From: Alloprevotella sp. | Lineage (GTDB): Bacteria; Bacteroidota; Bacteroidia; Bacteroidales; Bacteroidaceae | DNA: 64,000 nucleotides | Assembly (NCBI GenBank): GCA_017477205.1 | Contig: JAFUXE010000006.1 | Span: forward strand, 62,001 to 126,000 | Direction of reading: 5' to 3' | Shown here: piece after piece, positions 28,832 to 38,400 of the stretch | Position numbering within the stretch: position 1 is the stretch's first letter | Layout: each line of letters opens with the position of its first letter | Program-made: the position numbers and the translations under genes | Notes under the pieces: generated by a model | Databases searched by the model: none | What the model was told of the DNA's origin: nothing | Seen by the model: only the letters and a program-made list of their open reading frames with translations

Positions 28832-30670
28832 ATGTTTAACAACGCTCATCTCTCTGTTCTTATTGAACAACAGGCTCGCCGTTATGGCGACAAAACAGCC
28901 TTGAGTTACCGCGACTATGAGCGCGGAGAATGGGTTCCCGTAAGTTGGAACGCATTTGCCGACACGGTACAGGAAGTATCCCGTGCCCTGCTGGCTTTCG
29001 GTGTTGCGCGCGGAGAACGTATCGCCATCTTTTCACAAAACAAGCCGGAATGCCTATACACGGCATTTGGCGCCTACGGCATTCGTGCCGTGGTGACACC
29101 GTTTTATCCGACGAGCAGCGGCGCGCAGGTGACATACATGATGAACGATGCCGAAGTGCGCTTCCTCTTTGTGGGCGAACAGCAACAATATGACACCGCC
29201 TTCAGCGTCTTGTCGCTTTGCCATTCGCTGGAGCGCATCGTCATCTTTGACAAGACCGTGAAGCGCAAGGAAACAGACCACTTCTCCATCTACTTCGACG
29301 ACTTTCTGCGCATGGGTGAGGAGAACAGGACGGAGCGCGACTCGGAAATTGCCCGCAGAAAAGGTGAAGCCACCTTTGACGACATGGCGGACATCCTCTA
29401 CACGAGCGGGACAACGGGGAACTCAAAGGGCGTCATCATGACCTACACGATGTATCACGCAGCCTTTGAGGGCAACGATGCCACCCTGCCGGTCAGCGAG
29501 GAGGACGTCGTGCTGAACTTCCTGCCCTTCACCCACGTCTTCGAGCGGGGCTGGGCATACCTATGCCTGACAGAGGGGGCACAGTTGGCCATCAATCTCC
29601 GTCCCTTGGACGTACAGCGTTCCATGCAGGAAGTGAGGCCCACATGCATGGCTTCTGTTCCCCGCTTCTGGGAAAAGGTATATCAGGGCGTACAGGAGAA
29701 AATCGCCACGTCGCCCCTCATGCAACGCAAGCTGATGCAGGCCGCATTGGACACCGGCATACGCTATTGGGAGCATTACGGTTCGAAGTGCCTGCCCGCG
29801 CCGCCGGCTTTGGCGTTGAAATACAAGCTCTACGACAAGACCATCTACCGCCTGCTCAGGAAAACGCTCGGCCTTGACCGCGCCAACTTCTTCCCCACAG
29901 CGGGTGCCGCAGTAAGCCCGGAAGTAGAGAAGTTCGTACATGCCGTAGGCATCTACATGATGGTAGGTTACGGCCTGACGGAAAGTACCGCCACCGTTTC
30001 CAACGACCACAAGGAGGAGCCCTGCACACTGGGCAGCATCGGGCGTCCCATTCCCGGACTGGAAGTACGCATCGGTGAAGAAAACGAAATCCTCCTGCGC
30101 GGAAAGACCATCACGCCAGGATACTACAAAAAGGAGACGTCCACAAAAGCCGTCTTTGACGAAGAAGGATGGTTCCACACAGGCGATGCAGGATATATCA
30201 AAGACGGCGAACTCTACCTGACGGAACGACTGAAAGACCTCTTCAAAACCTCCAACGGAAAGTACATCGCACCGCAAATGATAGAGTCCAAGCTGACCAT
30301 TGACCGCTACATGGAGCAGTGCGTCGTCATTGCCGACAAGCGCAAGTTTGTCACAGCGCTCATCGTACCGAACTACGACCTTCTGGAGAGATTTGCCGCT
30401 GAAAAGGACATCAACTACGGCTCACGTGAAGAGCTATGCCGCCATCCGCAGGTGACGGCCATGCTCAAGGAGCGCATTGACACCTTGCAGCAGGACCTCG
30501 CGACCTACGAGAAAGTGAAATACTTCCTCCTGCTGCCCGAGCCCTTCACGATGGAGAACGGGGAAATCACAAACACCCTGAAGGTGAAGCGCAACGTGGT
30601 ATGCAAACGCTATGCAGCAGAAATCGACAAAATGTATGCCGATGCGGAGCAGCAGTTCAGCGCAAAATAG
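28832..30670 (+). CDS. Long-chain fatty-acid-CoA ligase, AMP-forming
   Basis: 612 aa. ANL superfamily: P-loop TSGTTGNSKG (191-200), GYGLTESTATVS, the TGDAGYIKDGELYLTERLKD hinge region and a C-terminal domain carrying the catalytic Lys segment NGEITNTLKVKRN. Activates fatty acids to acyl-CoA at the membrane face. Similar to bacterial homologues of eukaryotic ACSL proteins (FAA1-like). It has its own promoter and stands between the cyclophilin gene and prfB. Confidence 0.93.
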   Translation: MFNNAHLSVLIEQQARRYGDKTALSYRDYERGEWVPVSWNAFADTVQEVSRALLAFGVARGERIAIFSQNKPECLYTAFGAYGIRAVVTPFYPTSSGAQVTYMMNDAEVRFLFVGEQQQYDTAFSVLSLCHSLERIVIFDKTVKRKETDHFSIYFDDFLRMGEENRTERDSEIARRKGEATFDDMADILYTSGTTGNSKGVIMTYTMYHAAFEGNDATLPVSEEDVVLNFLPFTHVFERGWAYLCLTEGAQLAINLRPLDVQRSMQEVRPTCMASVPRFWEKVYQGVQEKIATSPLMQRKLMQAALDTGIRYWEHYGSKCLPAPPALALKYKLYDKTIYRLLRKTLGLDRANFFPTAGAAVSPEVEKFVHAVGIYMMVGYGLTESTATVSNDHKEEPCTLGSIGRPIPGLEVRIGEENEILLRGKTITPGYYKKETSTKAVFDEEGWFHTGDAGYIKDGELYLTERLKDLFKTSNGKYIAPQMIESKLTIDRYMEQCVVIADKRKFVTALIVPNYDLLERFAAEKDINYGSREELCRHPQVTAMLKERIDTLQQDLATYEKVKYFLLLPEPFTMENGEITNTLKVKRNVVCKRYAAEIDKMYADAEQQFSAK

Positions 30671-30722
30671 CGCGGCGTCCTGAGACGACAAGGATATATT
30701 CGGATACCCCTAAAGAAAACGC

Positions 30723-31841
30723 ATGATTACAAGCGACCAACTGAAAGAAACAAAAGAACGCGTGGAAGCCTTGAGGCGATACCTCAACATCGACGCGCGC
30801 CGCATAGAACTTGAAGAAGAGCAGCTCCGCACGCAGGCTCCCGACTTCTGGGACGACGCGAAGCGTGCCGAGGAGCAGATGAAAAAGGTGAAGTCCATCG
30901 AAAAGTGGATTACTGGCTACGAGGAAGTGAAAAACTTCTGTGACGAGCTGGAACTCTCCCTGGAGTTCTGCCGCGACGGCATGGTGACCGAGGAAGAGGT
31001 TGACGAAGCCTACGCGAAGACCATCGAAGCCCTGGAAGCCCTGGAACTGAAGAACATGCTGCGACAGGAAGAGGACGCGATGGACTGCGTACTGAAGATA
31101 AACTCCGGTGCCGGTGGCACAGAAAGCCAAGACTGGGCACAGATGCTGATGCGCATGTACCTGCGCTATGCGGAGGCTCATGGCTACAAGACCCGCATCT
31201 CCAACCTGCAGGAAGGAGACGAAGCAGGCATCAAGACCTGCACCATCGAAGTGGAAGGAGAATTTGCCTACGGATACCTGAAGAGCGAGAACGGCGTCCA
31301 TCGTCTTGTGCGCGTGAGCCCCTACAATGCGCAAGGGAAGCGCATGACCAGCTTCGCCTCCGTTTTTGCCTCCCCCCTTGTGGATGACAACATCGAGGTC
31401 TATGTGGACCCCTCGAAAATCAGTTGGGACACCTTCCGCAGCAGCGGTGCCGGTGGACAGAACGTGAACAAGGTGGAAACAGGTGTGCGCCTGCGCTACA
31501 TGTACACCGACCCCGACACGGGCGAGACGGAAGAAATCCTCATCGAAAACACCGAGAGCCGCAAACAGCTGGAGAACCGCGAGAACGCCATGCGCCTGCT
31601 GCGTTCACAACTCTACGACCGCGCCCTGCAAAAGCGACGCGAGGCACAGGCGAAAATCGAGGCTGGAAAGAAGAAAATCGAATGGGGAAGTCAGATTCGC
31701 AGCTACGTTTTCGACGACCGCCGCGTCAAGGACCACCGCACAGGCTACCAGACGAGCGACGTGGGCGGCGTCATGGACGGAAAGATAGACGGTTTCATCA
31801 AAGCCTACCTCATGGAGTTCGCAGGTACGGAAGAAAACTAA
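30723..31841 (+). CDS. prfB: Peptide chain release factor 2
   Basis: 372 aa in one continuous frame. GGQ motif at 244-246 (SGAGGQNVNK). The stop-codon recognition tripeptide is SPY (199-201) where E. coli RF2 has SPF; I believe SPY is usual in Bacteroidetes. At the place of the autoregulatory frameshift (around codon 20-25, ALRRYLNIDARR) there is no CTTTGAC signal and no in-frame stop, so the usual UGA feedback control is absent. Releases peptides at UGA and UAA. Confidence 0.96.
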   Translation: MITSDQLKETKERVEALRRYLNIDARRIELEEEQLRTQAPDFWDDAKRAEEQMKKVKSIEKWITGYEEVKNFCDELELSLEFCRDGMVTEEEVDEAYAKTIEALEALELKNMLRQEEDAMDCVLKINSGAGGTESQDWAQMLMRMYLRYAEAHGYKTRISNLQEGDEAGIKTCTIEVEGEFAYGYLKSENGVHRLVRVSPYNAQGKRMTSFASVFASPLVDDNIEVYVDPSKISWDTFRSSGAGGQNVNKVETGVRLRYMYTDPDTGETEEILIENTESRKQLENRENAMRLLRSQLYDRALQKRREAQAKIEAGKKKIEWGSQIRSYVFDDRRVKDHRTGYQTSDVGGVMDGKIDGFIKAYLMEFAGTEEN

Positions 31842-31870
31842 ACATGTAACCACATAAAAATAATACCATT

Positions 31871-32014
31871 ATGAGCAACAAAGCAAAATTGAGACAACAA
31901 GCGCGCGAAGCCCGTCAGGAACGTCAGGCTAAGCGCGTCATCACGGGCATCATCATCGCACTCGTCCTCTTGTGCGTACTCGGCATGATTGCCTACGCGA
32001 CCCTGCAATTCTGA
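31871..32014 (+). CDS. Small single-pass membrane protein, 47 aa
   Basis: ATG at 31871, stop at 32012-32014. The first 22 residues are strongly basic (many K/R, Q- and A-rich, helical), followed by one hydrophobic segment (about 23-44, VITGIIIALVLLCV) and a short tail ending LQF. It starts 29 bp after prfB and ends 10 bp before the CYTH gene, so it is almost certainly translated in this operon. No function is known to me. Confidence 0.75.
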   Translation: MSNKAKLRQQAREARQERQAKRVITGIIIALVLLCVLGMIAYATLQF

Positions 32015-32024
32015 ATCCCCCGCC

Positions 32025-32510
32025 ATGTCTCTGGAGATTGAGCGCAAATTCCTCGTCAGCGGCGAGTATAAAAGCCTTGCCACGTCGAAGAGCCGCATCC
32101 GCCAAGGCTACATCCTCAGCGGTGGCGGGCGTACGGTGCGCGTGAGGCTGCGCGACGACCGCGGCTACCTCACCATCAAAGGGCCGTCGCGCGACGGCGG
32201 TCTGTCGCGGTACGAATTTGAGAAGGAGATTACGACGGACGAAGCCCTCTCCCTGATGACGCTCTGCGAACCTGGCATGGTGGACAAGATACGGTGGCTC
32301 ATACCCTGCGGCACACACACCTTTGAGGTGGACGAATTCTTCGGTGAAAATGCCGGACTCGTCATCGCTGAAGTGGAATTGAGAAGCCCCGACGAGGCGT
32401 TTGAGCGCCCACCGTTCCTCGGCAAGGAGGTGACGGGAGACCGACGATACTACAACGCTTCGCTGCGTGCGCACCCCTACAGTGCGTGGGCAGACGAGGA
32501 TAGGACATAA
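32025..32510 (+). CDS. CYTH domain protein (triphosphate tunnel enzyme)
   Basis: 161 aa from the ATG at 32025, because CYTH proteins begin with the EIERKFL motif seen at 4-10. The tunnel residues follow: RIRQGYI, TVRVRLRDD, LTIKGPSR, RYEFEKEI and LVIAEVEL. Bacterial members are inorganic triphosphatases or thiamine triphosphatases rather than true adenylate cyclases; the exact substrate is unknown. Compact length fits a lone CYTH domain without CHAD. Confidence 0.92.
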   Translation: MSLEIERKFLVSGEYKSLATSKSRIRQGYILSGGGRTVRVRLRDDRGYLTIKGPSRDGGLSRYEFEKEITTDEALSLMTLCEPGMVDKIRWLIPCGTHTFEVDEFFGENAGLVIAEVELRSPDEAFERPPFLGKEVTGDRRYYNASLRAHPYSAWADEDRT

Positions 32511-32535
32511 GACGAAACGGCAGAAGATAACAGGT

Positions 32536-33441
32536 ATGAACAAGGAACAGCCAACGGACACGCTGATGGAGGCGTTCCTGACACACCTCGTCAGCAACAA
32601 GAACTATTCGCCCCGCACCGTCAGCACATATCGTGCCGACCTGACAACGTTTGCGGACTTCCTGGCGACGCTGGACGAAGGCATCACGTGGCAGACCGTT
32701 GACGCGGACATCATCCGCCGCTGGGTGATGGGGCGCATCGGGAACAGCATTTCAGCCGTCACGGCAAAGCGCGGCCTGAGCGCGCTGCGTTCCTTCTACA
32801 AATACCTTCTGCGTACGGGGCATGTAGATGTGGATCCCACGCGACGCGTGTCGAATCCGAAGACGGGAAAGCCGCTGCCGGTGTTCGTGCGGGAAAGCGA
32901 AATGAACCGCCTCCTTGACACACCCGGGGCCTTCAAAGAAGACTTTGAGGGTGAGCAACAACGGCTCGTCATGCTGCTCCTCTATTCCACCGGCATCCGC
33001 ATGGCGGAACTCATCGGCCTCAACGTCGGGGACATCAGCTTCGACCGCCATGAGTTGCGCGTATTGGGAAAACGGGACAAGGAGCGCATCGTCCCCTTCG
33101 GCCAGGAGCTACACGACGCATTGCAGCAGTTCATCCGGACATACCGACCCGATGCCCATGCGAGCACGCCGCTCTTCAGCGGACGCAAGAGTGAGCGCAT
33201 ACCACGCACCGCCGTCTATAAAATCGTCCACGACAACCTCGCGCTGGTCACGACGCAGCACAAGAAAAGTCCACACGTCCTGCGCCATACCTTCGCCACC
33301 GTTATGCTCAACAACGGCGCAGACCTCGAGGCCGTAAAGGAAATACTGGGACACGAAAGCGTCTCAACCACACAAATATATACGCACACCACGTTTGAAG
33401 AACTCAAAAAGGCATACAAGCAAGCGCATCCCCGCGCTTGA
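32536..33441 (+). CDS. Tyrosine recombinase, XerC/XerD type
   Basis: 301 aa from the ATG at 32536. N-terminal SAM-like core-binding domain (about 10-100), catalytic domain with the full set R155, K179, H247-XX-R250, H273 and Y282 (IYTHTTF). Size and sequence fit the chromosome-dimer-resolving Xer proteins rather than phage integrases, and the hpf gene downstream is a common Bacteroidetes neighbour of xerC. Whether this copy is XerC or XerD cannot be settled by eye. Confidence 0.92.
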   Translation: MNKEQPTDTLMEAFLTHLVSNKNYSPRTVSTYRADLTTFADFLATLDEGITWQTVDADIIRRWVMGRIGNSISAVTAKRGLSALRSFYKYLLRTGHVDVDPTRRVSNPKTGKPLPVFVRESEMNRLLDTPGAFKEDFEGEQQRLVMLLLYSTGIRMAELIGLNVGDISFDRHELRVLGKRDKERIVPFGQELHDALQQFIRTYRPDAHASTPLFSGRKSERIPRTAVYKIVHDNLALVTTQHKKSPHVLRHTFATVMLNNGADLEAVKEILGHESVSTTQIYTHTTFEELKKAYKQAHPRA

Positions 33442-33472
33442 ACCACACAATACACTCTAAAACCAACGCATT

Positions 33473-33766
33473 ATGGAACTTAAAATTCAGTCAATCCACT
33501 TCAGTGCAACAGAGAAACTGCACGACTTCATTGAGAAAAAACTCGCCAAACTGGAGAAGAACAATGAGAACATCACGAACGCCGAGGTGACCCTTCGCGT
33601 CGTAAAGCCTGAAACAGCCAACAACAAGGAGACGTCTATCCACCTGAACCTGCCCGGTGCTGAGCTCCATGCGGAGAAAGTCAGCGACACGTTTGAGGAA
33701 GGCGTAGATCTTTGCCTTGACAGCCTCAAGCGCCAGCTGGAGAAGCTCAAGGGAAAGCGCCAATGA
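33473..33766 (+). CDS. hpf: Ribosome hibernation-promoting factor, short form
   Basis: 97 aa. HPF/RaiA fold: MELKIQSIHFSATEKLHDFIEKKLAKLEK, the VTLRV strand and a basic C-terminal helix (LDSLKRQLEKLKGKRQ). The long-form dimerisation tail is missing. Binds the small ribosomal subunit and blocks mRNA/tRNA sites under starvation. Its TGA overlaps the porX ATG by 4 bp, so the two proteins are made from one message. Confidence 0.93.
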   Translation: MELKIQSIHFSATEKLHDFIEKKLAKLEKNNENITNAEVTLRVVKPETANNKETSIHLNLPGAELHAEKVSDTFEEGVDLCLDSLKRQLEKLKGKRQ

Positions 33767-35313
33767 CGGGGCGACTGCTCTGGGTGGACGATGAAATAGA
33801 CCTTCTCAACGTCCACATCATCTTTCTGCAAAAGAAAGGTTATGAAGTCACAACATGCTCGAACGGCACAGACGCAATAGACCTGTGCCGCTCGGGCAGT
33901 TTTGACCTTGTCCTGCTGGACGAGAACATGCCCGGCCTGAGCGGGCTGGAGACATTGGCGGGCATCAAGGAGGTGCTTCCCAACGTGCCTGTCGTCATGG
34001 TGACAAAGAACGAGGCAGAGGACATCATGGACCAGGCTATCGGCTCCAAAATTGCCGATTACCTCCTCAAGCCCGTGAACCCGATGCAGATTCTGCTGAC
34101 GCTGAAGAAGAACATCCACCAGCGTGAAATCGTCTCGGAAGTCACGCAGACGAACTACCGCCAGGAGTTCATGCAGATTGCCATGCAAATGGACGACTCC
34201 TCCACACCGGAGCAATGGAAGGAGCTCTACAAGCGCCTCGTCTATTGGGAACTCCAACTGGCAGAGACGGACGGAGCCATGAACGAAATGCTCCGCAGCC
34301 AGAAGGAGGAAGCCAACCTGAACTTCGCCAAGTTCGTGAAAAAGAACTATGAGCGCTGGATTGACGAGCGTCCCGAAGGTCTCATCCTCTCCCCGGACCT
34401 GTTCAAGACACAGGTGTTTCCGCGCCTGAATGCCGGACGGAAGGTGTTCCTGCTGGTTCTGGACAACTTCCGCTTCGACCAGTGGCGCATGCTTTCCCAG
34501 GAACTTGCCGATGACTTCGACATCGAGGAGGATCTTTACTACAGCATCCTGCCCACCGCCACGCAATACGCGCGCAATGCCATCTTTGCAGGCTTGATGC
34601 CGCTGCAAATCAAGGAAATGTACCCCGACCTCTGGGTTGAAGAGGAAGAAGACGAGGGCAAGAACCTGAACGAAGAGGCCCTCATCCGCCACCAGCTTGA
34701 ACGTTACCGCCGTCGCGAGACCTTCACCTACAACAAAGCCAACGATTCTGTGCAGGCCGACCGCCTGCTGCCGCAGATAAAGCAAATGACGCAGACCCCG
34801 CTCAACGTGCTCGTCATCAACTTTATCGATATCTTGAGCCATGCCCGCACAGAGAGCCGCATGGTGCGCGAACTGGCATCGAATGAAGCCGCCTACCGCT
34901 CCATCACGCTGTCGTGGTTCCGCCACACAGCCGTGAAAGACCTGTTCAAGGCTTTGTCGCAGACCGACTATGACATCATCATCACCACCGACCACGGCTC
35001 CATCCGCTGCGACGCCCCCATCAAGGTCATTGGCGACCGCAATGTCAACACGAACCTGCGCTACAAACTCGGAAAGAACCTGAGCTACAATCCCAAGGAA
35101 GTCTTCGAGATGCGCACACCGAAACGTTTCGCCCTGCCCTCCCCCAACCTGAGCACCACCTACATCTATGCGACCGGCTCGAAATTCTTCGCCTATCCCA
35201 ACAACTACAACCACTACGTGCAGTACTACCGCGACACCTTCCAACACGGAGGCATTTCGATGGAGGAAATGATTGTACCCCTCGTGACGCTGAAGCCAAA
35301 GCGCTTGGGGTAA
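33763..35313 (+). CDS. porX: PorX: response regulator with PglZ-type domain, T9SS regulator
   Basis: 516 aa. Receiver domain (1-120) with acidic pocket D9-D10, phospho-acceptor D53 (LLDENMPG) and K103 (LLKPVNP). A helical linker follows (about 125-200), then a PglZ/alkaline-phosphatase-like domain (about 205-510) with LVLDNFRFDQW, LPTATQYARNAIFAG and ITTDHGS (about 407-413). PorX controls type IX secretion together with the kinase PorY and the sigma factor SigP, and the PglZ domain acts as a zinc phosphodiesterase. No porY is in this window. Translationally coupled to hpf. Confidence 0.95.
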   Translation: MTGRLLWVDDEIDLLNVHIIFLQKKGYEVTTCSNGTDAIDLCRSGSFDLVLLDENMPGLSGLETLAGIKEVLPNVPVVMVTKNEAEDIMDQAIGSKIADYLLKPVNPMQILLTLKKNIHQREIVSEVTQTNYRQEFMQIAMQMDDSSTPEQWKELYKRLVYWELQLAETDGAMNEMLRSQKEEANLNFAKFVKKNYERWIDERPEGLILSPDLFKTQVFPRLNAGRKVFLLVLDNFRFDQWRMLSQELADDFDIEEDLYYSILPTATQYARNAIFAGLMPLQIKEMYPDLWVEEEEDEGKNLNEEALIRHQLERYRRRETFTYNKANDSVQADRLLPQIKQMTQTPLNVLVINFIDILSHARTESRMVRELASNEAAYRSITLSWFRHTAVKDLFKALSQTDYDIIITTDHGSIRCDAPIKVIGDRNVNTNLRYKLGKNLSYNPKEVFEMRTPKRFALPSPNLSTTYIYATGSKFFAYPNNYNHYVQYYRDTFQHGGISMEEMIVPLVTLKPKRLG

Positions 35314-35335
35314 AAAGCGAAAAATGGCGGCAGAA

Positions 35336-35367
35336 TTTGTTTCTTTCGCGAAAGAAACGTATTTTTG
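35336..35367 (+). promoter_or_regulatory. Promoter with a perfect 20-bp palindrome in its spacer
   Basis: TTTG at 35336-35339, a 20-nt spacer, TATTTTTG at 35360-35367. The palindrome GTTTCTTTCGCGAAAGAAAC (35339-35358) fills nearly the whole spacer. A dimeric regulator bound there would sit between the two promoter boxes. It drives the 1154-aa surface protein gene, 62 bp downstream. Confidence 0.75.
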
Positions 35368-35429
35368 CCACGACATTATAAATAATGTGTAGAAAATAAA
35401 TGATTGTTTAACTTTAATACCTTTTCATC

Positions 35430-38400
35430 ATGAGAAAGATCTACTCTCTCTTGGCACTCATGCTCATCATGGCTGTGAGTGCTACGGCCCAGAAGCGTTA
35501 CGACGCTCTTGGTTTTGGTGATGACGGCCAGCTGGCCGATATCACTCCGGGTCAGACCGTGGTGTTGAAGAGTGCCACGACGGCGGACGGTAACTTCCTG
35601 AACATTACCGACCGCGACATCGTACGCATCCAGAGCGTCATCGACGAGTTTGGCCTCTTCACTTTCGAGGTTGCCACGGACTCCACGTTCTACCTCAAGA
35701 GCGTGGCTACCGGCAAGTACCTTGAAAACCCCGCCTACTCCTCCAACGTAGTGCGCCTGACAGAAAGCAAGCTGCGCGCAGCTTCCATTCTGGCCCGCCA
35801 CCCCTTCGTTTACGAGAACCGTGCCGCTGTTGACACCGCCCGTAAGTATCAGGAGGACGAATATGACTATTCCACGTTCACCATCGATGAAATCGGTGGC
35901 CTCGAGGACTTCTGCTGGCGCTTTACGGCAGTGACCTCTGGCGGTCTCTACATGTTCCCCGCCGACGCTACGTGGAACCAGTACTACAACAACAACACGT
36001 GGGAGATTTACGAAGCTGTGGAAAAGAACAGCCTCGCATCCCTTGAAGCCCTTCAGAACGAGTTCTTCCCGAACGAGACTTCTCTTGACATCTTCATCGC
36101 CGGTGACGACCCCGGTCAGGTGGACGAGAATCTCGTTGTAGAAGTCTTCGCCGCACGCGACGACGTCGTTGATCTTCTGAACAGCGGAAGTGAAGACGAC
36201 GATGCCAACTGGGCAGCCTACAACCGCTTCATGGCGGCCTATCAGGCCTGCAAGAACGGCGTGAAGCCCATGCGTGAGGGTTACTTCTACTTCAGCAACT
36301 GGCGTACGGAAAGCACGCAGGGAACACCCATTGAGGACAATGCCGTATTCGAGAACGAATCCGACCACCGCACATACTGGTCATGGACCAGCGGCTGGAC
36401 ACGTCCCGAACAGCCCAGCCCCGAAGATGCCAACTATATCTACCACATCTTTGACAATGGCGACGGCACGTTCTATCTCCAGAACTACGGTACGAAGCGT
36501 TGGCTCGGCTACATCACCGGCAACAACGTAAAGATTCCCACAACGGAGACACCTGAAGAAAAGTATCGCATCACAATCCACCCGACACAGCCGGGCATGT
36601 TCTCCGTGATTTCCACCACGCGTGAAGCATCCAGCGGCAACGACGGCAAGTGGCCGGCCATGCACGCAGCAGGCGACTACAACGCCATCGTATTCTGGAC
36701 GCCCGAGGCCAACGCATCTGCCTGGTACTTCAACGAGATTCCCGAAAGCGACATCCTCGCTCTTGAAGACCAGCTGGAAGGTTACAAGCGTCTCCAGAGC
36801 CTCGAAACGCTCCTCGCCGAGGCAGAAAGTTCCTATAACAAGGGTTTCTCCTACAAGAGTGAAGCTACACCCAGCAGCGAATATGCCGAAGAAGGTGAAG
36901 GTCTCGTGACAGATCCCTCCCAGCTCTGGACAAACGCCAAAGAACCCGACGAAGGTCCTCTGGAGGATGCCCTTGACTGTAACGCTGCCACATTCTTCCA
37001 TTCCAACTGGCACGGTGCCGAGACTGCTGACGGCGGTAAGTTCCACAACCTCGTTGCCGAACTGAGCGAAGCCGTAAGCGCCGTTGACGTGAAGATCACA
37101 AAGCGCATGGGTTCCCTCAACCCCAGCAACTACAGGAACAACGCCCCCTATCAGGTTCACTTCTACACAACAAACGACCTGAACATCGACTATGACGAGA
37201 ATGGTGATGAAATCTGGACCAGCACAGACTGGCACGATCAGGGTACCGTGATGTTCGAATATCCCTACACGGCCGAACTGGACGGTGAGGAATACAGTAA
37301 CATGATCGGCATCAACAGCTGCGCCTTCGACGGTGAGTACCGCTATGTCCGCATGGACGTTGAGAAGCGCCTCAGCGGTGACACGGGTTGGTTCAACCTC
37401 GGTGAGATTCGCTTCTACACGACTGTTTACGATCCCGAAACCTCCATCATCGAAGCCGTTCCCGCTGACAAGCGCAAAGCTCTTGAGGATGCTATGGAAG
37501 TTGCCAAGAACGAAATCATTGACGAGGCAGCTACGCAGGAAACACTTGACCGCCTGCAGAAGGCATACGACGAATTTGTTGCCGTATATCCCGACCCGCA
37601 GCGTGTGGTTGACCTTCTGGCCGAACTCGACGCACAGGTTGAAGGTGCAGAGGAAGGCAGCGGCCTCGGATACTTCGAGGAAGGCGCAAAGGCTGAGCTG
37701 AGCGCTGTCCTGGAAACGGTTCGCGGCAACGTGAAGGACGTCATGAGCATCAACGAAGTGAATGCAGCTCTCGAAACGCTGACCAACGCATTCGCCGTGT
37801 TCAACGGCAAGCTCCACATGCCCGCAAACGGTGCATGGCTGATGATCCGCAGCGCTACGGAGTCCGACAACAACGACTCCGCAGCCGGCAGTTACCTCTA
37901 TGCTGACGGCAATGGTGCAAGCAACATCCACTGGGGTGGCTACAGCACCGAAACCGGTGAAGACGCCAACATCAACGGTCGCCTGAACTACTTCTGGAAG
38001 GCCATCAAGCACGAGGACGGCTCCTACAGCTTCTTCAATGCCGCCACGGGCACGTACATGGGCAACCAGCCCCTGAACAACAAGGTGATGACCATGGCCA
38101 ACACGGTGGACGAAGCCGTAATGACGCTCCGCAGCGCACAGGTTGGCGGTCTGTTCAACCTCGTTCAGGCTAACGGTGTATTCGCAAACGCACAGCCCGC
38201 AGGTAACCACAACCTCGTAACCTGGAACTCTGCAAGCGGTACGGACAACTCCGCATTCGAGTTCGTGAACGTTGACTGGTACGGCACGTACTACTACGAC
38301 CGCATCACCAAGACCGTTCCAACGCCGCTCACACTGCCGTTCGAAGTCACCGTTCCCAACGAAGCAGAGGCTACGCTCTACAGCGTAATCGGTTATAAGG

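Noticed and set aside
32536..33441. Integrase marking a mobile element
   Set aside because: The recombinase is housekeeping-sized, lies in a row of core genes next to hpf, and no element ends or cargo are visible.
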